A stretch of DNA of 10,536 bases from Pseudomonadota bacterium (GTDB lineage Bacteria; Pseudomonadota; Alphaproteobacteria; Micropepsales; Micropepsaceae). A model generated the notes under the pieces. The model was not told where the DNA came from, did no database searches, and saw only the letters and a program-made list of their open reading frames with translations. The stretch is from the NCBI GenBank assembly GCA_025360685.1, contig JANYBR010000315.1:1-10536 (forward strand), given 5' to 3'. Position 1 is the stretch's first letter, and every line of letters begins with the position of its first letter. Both the position numbers and the translations under genes were made by a program. Shown here in pieces: positions 1 through 6,350 of the stretch.

Positions 1-2
1 GC

Positions 3-524
3 CAGGGCCTGGCGCTGGCGTTTGGTGCCGCGAAACTTCTGCATTGGCCCGTACTGATCAACGGTGGCGTCAGGCTCGGGGCTGGCTTCTTTCCGCAAGA
101 TCCTGCGCAAGCACAGGCGATCCTGCTGCCGGCACTTACGGTTGGCCTCGCCGGCGCGGCCGCCGTTCAGCTTGCCTTGCGCCGTGCTGCCGCCGAAACC
201 GGACAGGAATCCTGGCGTGTCTATCTGCACCGCATGGGTCTGTCGCAATGGGAGATTGAAGCCGGCTACGTCGTACCGCAGATTTTGGCCGGGCTGCTGT
301 CTAGCCTTGGCGAAGTGATGCTGTCGCTGCTGTCGGCCGCAGCGGTGGCGGAGTGGGTGTTCTCCTGTCCCGGCGCCGCTGACCTGTTCGTGAAGTCGGT
401 GGCACTTCACGACTGGAGTGTGGTCGGAGCAGTACTCTTCGCGTTTGCGGGCCTGACCCTGGCGACGCAGTTCGCCGGCCGATGCGCCGCGCGTCCGTTC
501 ACCAATCCCGGGCGGGCGACATGA
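3..524 (+). CDS. DppB/OppB-like ABC transporter permease, C-terminal part (5' truncated by window)
   Basis: This is the C-terminal 173 residues of an inner-membrane permease of the dipeptide/oligopeptide/nickel class; the reading frame is open from the window edge and the start lies outside. The last ~110 residues follow the DppB pattern: a cytoplasmic coupling loop (RVYLHRMGLSQWEIEAGYVV, at nt 213-272), hydrophobic segments, then the family's conserved region before the last helix (AVAEWVFSCPGAADL, resembling the usual VETVFxWPGxGxL), and a final hydrophobic helix. The coupling loop keeps the central Gly of the EAA motif but lacks the usual EAA residues. The stop codon TGA overlaps the next start as ATGA (521-524), so the two permeases are translationally coupled. 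Substrate cannot be told: no solute-binding protein is in view. The class is fairly sure; 'Sap-like' versus 'Dpp-like' is open. Confidence 0.8.
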   Translation, partial: QGLALAFGAAKLLHWPVLINGGVRLGAGFFPQDPAQAQAILLPALTVGLAGAAAVQLALRRAAAETGQESWRVYLHRMGLSQWEIEAGYVVPQILAGLLSSLGEVMLSLLSAAAVAEWVFSCPGAADLFVKSVALHDWSVVGAVLFAFAGLTLATQFAGRCAARPFTNPGRAT

Positions 525-1345
525 ACCTTGGCCTTCCCTCGCCGGCGAGCGCGCACTCCTTACGTACGGCGTTGCGTGTCCTTGGCTGGATAGGACTTGG
601 CCTGATCGCTGTTGCGGTCAGTCTTTCGGACTTTCTGGCCAGTGCGCCGGCGGACGCGGCTAACATCGGTCCACTGCTGACGCCGCCCTCTGGCACGTTC
701 GAGTTCGGCACCGACATTCTTGGACGCGACATGCTGAGCGAAACCCTGCACGGATTGAGCGTGACACTGCGTTTCGCCCTGCCAGCCACGCTGACGGCAT
801 TGATATTCGGGTCGCTTTTCGGATTCGTATCCGCTCGGCTGCCAACCGCCGTCGCGCTCACCATGCGCTGGCTGCTGGGAATACTCGCCGCACTGCCGGC
901 TCTGCTGCTGGCGGTTCTCATTATCGGCCTGACGGCGCGTGGCTGGGCAGCCGTCGCGGCAGGGCTGTCAGCGGCGCCGCTCGCTTTTGTGCGGGCGTTC
1001 GACCGCGCGAGCATGCAGGCACGCGCCGTGCATTCGGAATATGCTCGCGCCACAGGCATTTCCGCGGGAACGTTGATGCGTCGGGACCTCATTTACGAAT
1101 TCAGCGGCACGTTTTCCGCAAGCGTCGCACGCGCCCTGGCCGCGGTCACGATCATACTGTCCACCGTGAGCTTTCTTGGCTTCGGCACCGTGCCGCCGCA
1201 CCGCGATCTTGGCCTGATGATCGCCGCCGCCAAGGCATACTACCTGCATGCCTGGTGGACGGCGGCCTTTCCGGCGCTGGCGTTGATGGCCGTGATCCTG
1301 TGCGCTCGCTTGGCTGCAGGTCTCGACGAAGGCGAGCGGCCGTGA
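521..1345 (+). CDS. DppC/OppC-like ABC transporter permease
   Basis: A 274-residue inner-membrane permease, the partner of the preceding DppB-like protein. The ATG at 521 is preferred over an in-frame ATG at 482 because it forms the ATGA overlap with the upstream stop and gives a normal N-terminus. Evidence for the family: a hydrophobic N-terminal helix (about residues 17-37), the conserved periplasmic/membrane-entry motif FGTDILGRDMLSE (62-74), several hydrophobic helices, an EAA-like loop EYARATGISAGTLMRR (173-188), and the diagnostic SFLGFGTVPPHRDLGLMI (217-234), which matches the DppC pattern SFLGxGxxPPxxxWGxM. The EAA loop keeps AR-x-x-G but the usual I-LP that ends it is replaced by LIYEF. 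The next gene's GTG start overlaps this stop (GTGA, 1342-1345). Length is a little short of the usual 280-300 residues. Family assignment is secure; substrate unknown. Confidence 0.88.
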   Translation: MNLGLPSPASAHSLRTALRVLGWIGLGLIAVAVSLSDFLASAPADAANIGPLLTPPSGTFEFGTDILGRDMLSETLHGLSVTLRFALPATLTALIFGSLFGFVSARLPTAVALTMRWLLGILAALPALLLAVLIIGLTARGWAAVAAGLSAAPLAFVRAFDRASMQARAVHSEYARATGISAGTLMRRDLIYEFSGTFSASVARALAAVTIILSTVSFLGFGTVPPHRDLGLMIAAAKAYYLHAWWTAAFPALALMAVILCARLAAGLDEGERP

Positions 1346-3168
1346 ACGACACGCACCGCCTCATCGAGATTAAGGATCTCAGAGTCGGCCATGGCGACTC
1401 ACTCGAGCTCGACAATCTGACCCTGACGCTTCACGCGGGTGGCTCGCTTGTCGTGCTCGGGGAAGAATCGAGCGGCAAGGATGCCATGATTCGTGTGCTC
1501 GGCGATTTCGGCGAGCGAGGCGAGGAAGCGACCGGCTCGATCCAATATCGCAACGGCGAAGCAAGACCTGTGCATCGGCGCGGCAAAGCGACGATCCGCG
1601 TCACCTACCTGGCGGGTACCCGTGCAGCCCCGCTGAACCCGTTTGCCAGCGTGTTTTCCCAGTTGGTGCGAATCGTCGCGCGCAAGCTCAACGTTCCGAA
1701 CGCAAGCGCCAGCGAGGACCTGCGTATCGCGCTGGAGCGTTTTGCGCAGGCACCGCCATTTGCCGCCTTGAACAAGAGGCCGCGGGAACTCGACGACATG
1801 GAAATGGCATGGGCATTGCTGGCTTGTGCCACCGCGCAAACACCCGATTTGCTTATCGCCGATCACGCATTTTCGGGCCTGACGCCGACCGGCATCGAAT
1901 CGCTTGCGGGCGCACTGATGGCTGAACAGAAGCGACAGGGTTTTGCGCTGGTCTACTTCGCCGAAGGCCTTCAAACCGCAGCGCATCTACGCTGCCGGAC
2001 GATCGTGCTGCGCCGGGGAAAGGTGATCGAGGAGGGCGATTTTGAGAAGCTGGCAGGCGGGCAAGGCCATGCCTACACGCAGACATTGTTCAAGGCTTTG
2101 CCGCGCCTGGCCGAAGCGGCGCCGACGCGAAGCGGTGCGCGCGGCGAGCCATTGTTGCAGGTGTTTGGGCTCGATTTATCCCCGGCCAAAAAGAAGCGCT
2201 CACCGGCGCGCGATGGAGTCAGCTTCGATCTGCGGCGCGGCGCGGCGCTTGCCTTTGTCGGCGAGGAAGGCTCCGGCCGCCGCGCGCTCGTTCGGGCCAT
2301 GCTGGGGCTGGACCGCTTCGCCAACGGAAGAGTGGTGCTAGACCAGGTCGATATGAGCGTCCTGTCAGCGGCCATGACGTCGCGCCTGCGCCGTCGCATC
2401 GCCTTCATCACCGGCTCCGATGATGCCCTGGATCCACGCATGACGCTGTGGGACACGGTGGACGAGCCGCTGCGTGCCCATCTTCGCCTGCCGCGCGACA
2501 TGATCGCGGGCTATCGCGAAACTGCGCTCAAACGGGTCGGCCTCGCCTCGCATGATGGACGGCGCTCGGTTGCGACTCTGTCGGTATTCGATAAGCGCAG
2601 GCTGCAGGTGGCACGCGCCATCGTCAGCGCGCCATTCCTGGTCGTGATCGACGAGCCACTGCGCCGCCTTGATGCTTTCGCACAGTCCATCATGATCGAA
2701 CTGCTCAAGGATCTGCGAAAGCAGGAGGGGCCCGCATTTCTCATCATCACCGCCGACATGCGCGTCGCACAGACGCTTGCAGACGACATCATGATCTTCA
2801 AAGACGGCAAGCTCGTCGAACGCGGCCCTGTCGCCGACATCGTGCGTGCCGCCAAAAACGAAGAAACCAAGAAACTGCTTGCCGCGGCGGCACCGCGGAC
2901 ACGCGCTCCGGAGCGTTTCGAAGAACCGCCCAAGCAAGTGCCAGTCGAGACAGTGCAGTCACCCGAACCGGTGCTGTCCGAACCGCTGGCGGCAAGCAAA
3001 TCGGTGGCGGCAAATGAGCCTGATCAGTCGCGGGAGTCCGAGGCGGTCGAGCCGGCGCCGCAGGAAGAAACAGATTTGCCGCTGTTGCTGGATGAACCGC
3101 TGGCCGGCGAAGCCGAGATTTCCGAATTGCCCCTCGAGCAAAATACTGCGACAGAAGGCTTTCCATAA
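1342..3168 (+). CDS. Fused DppD-DppF-like ABC ATPase with degenerate ATP sites and Pro/Glu-rich tail
   Basis: A 608-residue protein with two tandem nucleotide-binding domains (about residues 6-265 and 280-510) and a low-complexity acidic, proline-rich tail (about 514-608). The GTG at 1342 is chosen because it overlaps the dppC-like stop (GTGA) and has GAAGGCGAG about 5 nt upstream; longer in-frame starts lie inside the permease gene. The fold is that of Dpp/Opp ATPases, but key residues are missing. Domain 1: Walker A GEESSGKD (40-47) ends in Asp instead of Ser/Thr; signature is LDDME (150-154); Walker B ends D174-H175 instead of D-E; the H-loop position is Glu (about 208); no Q-loop Gln is seen. 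Domain 2: Walker A GEEGSGRR (307-314) lacks Lys and Ser/Thr; Q-loop position is Thr357; signature is LSVFD (413-417); Walker B D437-E438 is intact; H-loop position is Ala471. By family knowledge neither composite site should hydrolyse ATP normally. The frame has no break, so it does not look like a simple pseudogene. Confidence 0.85.
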   Translation: MNDTHRLIEIKDLRVGHGDSLELDNLTLTLHAGGSLVVLGEESSGKDAMIRVLGDFGERGEEATGSIQYRNGEARPVHRRGKATIRVTYLAGTRAAPLNPFASVFSQLVRIVARKLNVPNASASEDLRIALERFAQAPPFAALNKRPRELDDMEMAWALLACATAQTPDLLIADHAFSGLTPTGIESLAGALMAEQKRQGFALVYFAEGLQTAAHLRCRTIVLRRGKVIEEGDFEKLAGGQGHAYTQTLFKALPRLAEAAPTRSGARGEPLLQVFGLDLSPAKKKRSPARDGVSFDLRRGAALAFVGEEGSGRRALVRAMLGLDRFANGRVVLDQVDMSVLSAAMTSRLRRRIAFITGSDDALDPRMTLWDTVDEPLRAHLRLPRDMIAGYRETALKRVGLASHDGRRSVATLSVFDKRRLQVARAIVSAPFLVVIDEPLRRLDAFAQSIMIELLKDLRKQEGPAFLIITADMRVAQTLADDIMIFKDGKLVERGPVADIVRAAKNEETKKLLAAAAPRTRAPERFEEPPKQVPVETVQSPEPVLSEPLAASKSVAANEPDQSRESEAVEPAPQEETDLPLLLDEPLAGEAEISELPLEQNTATEGFP

Positions 3169-3222
3169 TGGCTTTTGGCGCGCGTCCGACTTATAAGGCG
3201 GAGTAACAATCCGGTTGTTCCG

Positions 3223-4530
3223 ATGATCCCGCGCTATGCCCGTCCGCAGATGGTTTCGCTCTGGTCGGACGCGACCAAATTCCGCATCCATTTCGAGATC
3301 GAGGCGCATGCTGCGGACGCGCTGGCCGAGATCGGCATCATTCCGAAGGAAGCCGCTGCCAAGCTTTGGGAGAGGGGTCGGAACGCGAAATTCGACGTCG
3401 CCCGCATCGAAGAAATCGAGCGCGAAACGCGGCACGAAACCATCGCCTTCCTGACTCACCTGGCCGAGATCGTGGGTCCGGAGGCGCGCTTTGTGCATCA
3501 GGGCATGACGTCGTCGGATGTGCTCGACACAACGCTCTCGCTGCAGCTTGCGCGCGCGACGGACATCCTGATCGCCGATGTCGATGCGCTGCTGGCGGCG
3601 CTAAAGAAACGCGCCTTCGAGCACAAATACACGCTAACCATCGGCCGCAGCCACGGCATTCACGGCGAACCGACGACGTTTGGTTTGAAGCTGGCCGGAT
3701 TCTATGCCGAGTTCCAGCGCGCCAAGGCGCGGCTGGCCATGGCACGCGAAGAGATTGCGATCTGCGCAATTTCCGGCGCGATGGGCACCTTCGCCAATGT
3801 CGATCCGCGAGTCGAAGCCCACGTCGCCGCAAAACTTGGTCTGAAGGTCGAACCGGTCTCGACGCAGGTCATACCGCGCGACCGGCATGCGGCCTATTTT
3901 GCGGCGCTCGGCGTGGTGGCAAGCTCGATCGAGCGGCTGGCCACGGAGATCCGCCATCTGCAGCGCACGGAAGTTCTCGAAGCGCAGGAATTCTTCGCCG
4001 AAGGGCAAAAGGGATCCTCGGCGATGCCGCACAAGCGCAATCCGGTGCTGAGCGAAAATCTCATCGGCCTCTCGCGCATGGTACGCGCCTATGTGATTCC
4101 GGCGATGGAGAATGTGGCGCTATGGCACGAGCGCGACATTTCGCACTCCTCGGTCGAGCGTTTCATCGGACCCGACGCGACGATCACGCTCGACTTCGCG
4201 TTGGTGCGCGCGGCAGGCGTGATCGACAAGCTCCTGGTGCGTGCCGATCGCATGAAGATCAATCTGGAAAGTACGCACGGCGTCATTCACAGCCAACGTG
4301 CACTGTTGGCGCTGACCCAAGCGGGAATCGAGCGCGAGGCCGCCTACAACCTGGTGCAGAAGAACGCCATGCGCGCCTGGAACGGAGAAGGCACCTTGCT
4401 CGATCTGTTGAAGGCCGATCCGGACGTCTCGCGCGCCGTGCCGGCTAAGTCGCTCGAGGCGATGTTCGACCTCGACTATCATACCAAGCACGTCGACACG
4501 ATCTTCAAGCGTGTGTTCGGCGAAAGCTGA
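3223..4530 (+). CDS. purB: Adenylosuccinate lyase
   Basis: A cytosolic enzyme of 435 residues that cleaves SAICAR to AICAR plus fumarate and adenylosuccinate to AMP plus fumarate, so it serves both the common purine pathway and AMP synthesis. It belongs to the fumarase/aspartase superfamily: conserved GMTSSDVLDT (94-103), GRSHGIHGEPTTFG (141-154) with the catalytic-region His, and the superfamily signature GSSAMPHKRNP (264-274) with the flexible-loop serines. Length matches alphaproteobacterial PurB. The start is placed at ATG 3223 because the family begins MIPRY-; a TTG at 3175 would add 16 residues unlike the family. The best ribosome-binding-like stretch, AAGGCGGAG (3195-3203), lies 19 nt upstream, longer than ideal, so the start is not fully settled. 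The gene follows the ABC ATPase by 54 bp on the same strand and may share its transcript. It ends 4 bp from the convergent SemiSWEET gene. Confidence 0.97.
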   Translation: MIPRYARPQMVSLWSDATKFRIHFEIEAHAADALAEIGIIPKEAAAKLWERGRNAKFDVARIEEIERETRHETIAFLTHLAEIVGPEARFVHQGMTSSDVLDTTLSLQLARATDILIADVDALLAALKKRAFEHKYTLTIGRSHGIHGEPTTFGLKLAGFYAEFQRAKARLAMAREEIAICAISGAMGTFANVDPRVEAHVAAKLGLKVEPVSTQVIPRDRHAAYFAALGVVASSIERLATEIRHLQRTEVLEAQEFFAEGQKGSSAMPHKRNPVLSENLIGLSRMVRAYVIPAMENVALWHERDISHSSVERFIGPDATITLDFALVRAAGVIDKLLVRADRMKINLESTHGVIHSQRALLALTQAGIEREAAYNLVQKNAMRAWNGEGTLLDLLKADPDVSRAVPAKSLEAMFDLDYHTKHVDTIFKRVFGES

Positions 4531-4534
4531 CCGT

Positions 4535-4786
4535 TCATCCGTGCCGCAGCTTGAAGTAAAGAATCGTGCCTGAGAGCAGGAATGTGATGCCATTGGCCGT
4601 GATCAGCGGCACGTCGCGAATGATCACGCCATAAACCAGCCAGAGAAATATTCCGGTGGTGAACACCAGGAACATTGCCAGCGAAATGTCCTTGGTTGAG
4701 CGCGTGCGCCAAGTCTTGATGACTTGCGGCAGGAAGGCGATGGTGGTGCAGAACGCGGCCGCAAGGCCGATGAAGGTGGCGGGCAT
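4535..4786 (-). CDS. SemiSWEET sugar transporter (PQ-loop family)
   Basis: A small three-helix inner-membrane protein of 83 residues. SemiSWEETs work as homodimers and let sugars such as sucrose or glucose cross the membrane without ATP. What is seen: hydrophobic helices at about residues 4-22, 34-56 and 59-79; the PQ motif P20-Q21 in FLPQVIKTWRTRSTKDIS; and W49 and N65 at the positions of the pocket residues W48 and N64 known from the Leptospira biflexa protein. Length is normal for the family (about 85-90). The ATG at 4786 has no clear ribosome-binding site. It is the last of three genes on this strand, 137 bp downstream of the P450 gene, with an inverted-repeat element in the gap; a single transcript is possible but unproven. 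Family is confident, the sugar is unknown. Confidence 0.92.
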   Translation of the reverse strand: MPATFIGLAAAFCTTIAFLPQVIKTWRTRSTKDISLAMFLVFTTGIFLWLVYGVIIRDVPLITANGITFLLSGTILYFKLRHG

Positions 4787-4806
4787 GGGGTGGTTCTAAC
4801 CAAATG

Positions 4807-4913
4807 TGTCATCGCCCGCCTAGTGCGGGCCACCCAGTTGGGGACGATCTCAACGTCAAATGCAAGATCGAGAATTGCGTGACCTGGGTGGCCCGCAGTT
4901 GCGGGCCGTGACA
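4807..4913. repeat. Paired palindromic (REP/BIME-like) element
   Basis: Two copies of a ~30-nt palindromic unit in opposite orientation, 4807-4837 and 4884-4913, separated by 46 nt. The arms TGCGGGCCACCCAG (4824-4837) and CTGGGTGGCCCGCA (4884-4897) are perfect inverse complements over 14 bp, and similarity continues outward to TGTCA/TGACA at both ends. Each unit also folds alone: GCCCGC/GCGGGC at 4814-4819 and 4825-4830, and GGCCCGC/GCGGGCC at 4890-4896 and 4901-4907. A further short inverted repeat, CGATCT/AGATCG (4845-4850, 4865-4870), is nested in the spacer, so the whole block can form one long hairpin. The GTCAT-GCCCG-x-CGGGC-ATCCA pattern is, from memory, a common dispersed repeat of Rhizobiales intergenic regions. 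It lies between the P450 stop and the SemiSWEET start and could end or stabilise the P450 transcript. Confidence 0.85.
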
Positions 4914-4923
4914 ATCGTTGTTG

Positions 4924-6186
4924 CTACGCCGCCCGCAGCTTGTAGCGCACTGGAAGAGTCTTCAATCCGCTGACAAAGGTCGACTGCACGCGCTTCGACG
5001 GGCCTGTCATCTCGATGGAGTCGAGCCGGCCAAGCAGTTCCGTGAAGAAGGCCTTGATCTCCATCTTCGCCAAGTGCTGACCAAGACAGACATGCGCGCC
5101 GTAGCCGAACGCGACGTGACGGTTGTTCTCGCGGGCGATGTCGAATTTGAACGGATCAGGCCAGATGTCCTCGTCGCGATTGCCCGAGATGTAGAGCAAC
5201 TGAACCGCCTGGCCCTTTTTGATGTTCTTGCCGCGCAAGGTGTAATCCTCAGTCGCGGTACGCATGAAGTGTTGCACCGGCGTGACCCAGCGGATGATCT
5301 CGTCGACTGCCGTGTTCAGCAATTCGGGTTGTTCCTTCAACCTCTTCAGCTGATCCGGGTTCTCGATCAGCGCGCGCAGGCCGCCCGCGATCGAGGAGCT
5401 CGTCGTGTCGTGGCCGGCGGTCGCCACGATGATGTAGTAGGACGCAGTCTCCACCGGTCCCAGCGGACAGCCATTCACCTTGCCGTTCGCGATCACGGTC
5501 GCCAGATCCTCGCCCGGATGGGCGCGGCGATCTTCGGTCACCTTGTTGAAGTAGCCGAAAAAGTCCGCGATCACGTTGGTGTTCGGATCGCGCTCCTTGC
5601 GCTGCATGTCGGGATCGCCGCCGCCGAACAGTTCCTGGGTCAACTGCAGCATGCGCGGCTCGTCGCTCTCCGGCACACCCATGATCGACATGATGACATG
5701 CAGCGGATAGTAGACCGCAATGTCCTTGGTGAAGTCGCACTGCGGACCCATCGCCATCATCTTGTCGACATAGCGCTTGGCGAGTTCGGCCATTCGCGGT
5801 TCAAGCTTCTTCAGATTGGCCGGCATGAACCAAGGCTGGGTCAAGCCGCGATAGGCACGGTGGTCCGCGCCATCCATGTCAATCAACGTGCGCAGCGGGG
5901 AGACGCGACCGGTCTTGGGATCGGGGCCGCCCCACATCGCGGCCAGATCGTGTTCGGCCTGCATGTTCATCAGCACCGAGCGCGGCTCGTTGAGGAACTG
6001 GTCGTTGAGTTTTTCGATCTCCAGGATGTCGGCATATTTGGTGATCGACCAGAACGGGCGATAGCCCTCGGGCTCGGTCCAATGCACTGGATCGTTTTTG
6101 CGCAGATCGGTCAGAAGCGCGTGGATCTCCTTGTCATCACCATAGGTGACGTTGGAGACGAGTGCGTTGTCTAGTGCGGTGGCCAT
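4924..6186 (-). CDS. Bacterial class I cytochrome P450
   Basis: A soluble haem-thiolate monooxygenase of 420 residues, which would need a ferredoxin and ferredoxin reductase; neither is encoded in the window. Seen: the oxygen-activating I-helix AGHDTT (257-262), the K-helix ExxR as E296-I-I-R299, and the haem loop FGYGAHVCLGQ (360-370) with axial Cys367. No signal peptide or membrane anchor is visible. The overall style (GYRPFWSITKYADI near residue 41, LIDMDGADHRAYR near 101) resembles the CYP108/CYP111/CYP124-142 range, which act on terpenes, steroids and fatty acyl chains, but I cannot fix the family or substrate. The start ATG at 6186 fits the usual length; its ribosome site is weak. It is 164 bp downstream of the PQQ dehydrogenase on the same strand, with an inverted repeat between them, so an operon is possible but not evident. 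Confidence 0.95.
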   Translation of the reverse strand: MATALDNALVSNVTYGDDKEIHALLTDLRKNDPVHWTEPEGYRPFWSITKYADILEIEKLNDQFLNEPRSVLMNMQAEHDLAAMWGGPDPKTGRVSPLRTLIDMDGADHRAYRGLTQPWFMPANLKKLEPRMAELAKRYVDKMMAMGPQCDFTKDIAVYYPLHVIMSIMGVPESDEPRMLQLTQELFGGGDPDMQRKERDPNTNVIADFFGYFNKVTEDRRAHPGEDLATVIANGKVNGCPLGPVETASYYIIVATAGHDTTSSSIAGGLRALIENPDQLKRLKEQPELLNTAVDEIIRWVTPVQHFMRTATEDYTLRGKNIKKGQAVQLLYISGNRDEDIWPDPFKFDIARENNRHVAFGYGAHVCLGQHLAKMEIKAFFTELLGRLDSIEMTGPSKRVQSTFVSGLKTLPVRYKLRAA

Positions 6187-6277
6187 CGGATCGGTCCCGG
6201 AAAGTCGGCGGCGATCTTATGCCTGTCGTGCCGCGACGGAAGTCAATTCAGTGGCTCAGGCCGCGTCCACCGTCCAT

Positions 6278-6336
6278 CCTTCGACAAGCTCAGGATGAGG
6301 ATCTGAACTTGGCCCTCACCCTGAGCTCGTCGAAGG
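6278..6336. repeat. Inverted repeat with CTTCGACAAGCTCAGG core
   Basis: Two 23-nt arms, 6278-6300 and 6314-6336, are inverse complements at 21 of 23 positions around a 13-nt loop. The arm contains the CCTTCGACAAGCTCAGGATG sequence that I recognise as a widely dispersed intergenic repeat in alphaproteobacterial genomes, usually found as facing pairs like this one. It lies between the stop of the PQQ dehydrogenase (6351) and the start of the P450 (6186), 15 bp past the dehydrogenase stop. In RNA either strand would form a strong hairpin, so it may serve as a transcript end or 3' stabiliser for the dehydrogenase mRNA; no U-tract follows it on the minus strand, so an ordinary intrinsic terminator is less likely. 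Confidence 0.85.
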
Positions 6337-6350
6337 GCGAGGGCCTGGCT

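Noticed and set aside
482..520. Longer N-terminus for the DppC-like permease from ATG 482
   Set aside because: The ATG at 521 forms the ATGA overlap with the upstream stop and gives a normal N-terminus; the extra 13 residues look like the upstream gene read in another frame.
1342..3168. Calling the ABC ATPase a pseudogene
   Set aside because: There is no stop or frameshift in 608 codons, the start and stop overlap the permease gene normally, and domain 2 keeps an intact Walker B; motif loss is selective rather than random.
3366..4448. A 360-codon open frame inside purB in another frame
   Set aside because: Its product is Arg/Gly/His-rich with no domain, while the purB frame has all family signatures across the same stretch.
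4807..4913. CRISPR array or insertion-sequence ends
   Set aside because: Only two units, in opposite orientation, with no regular spacers, no transposase and no target-site duplication; it fits a palindromic intergenic repeat.
4918..6174. A 418-codon open frame on the + strand opposite the P450 gene
   Set aside because: It is the mirror of a high-GC gene with clear P450 motifs on the other strand; its translation is Arg/His/Val-rich with no recognisable domain.
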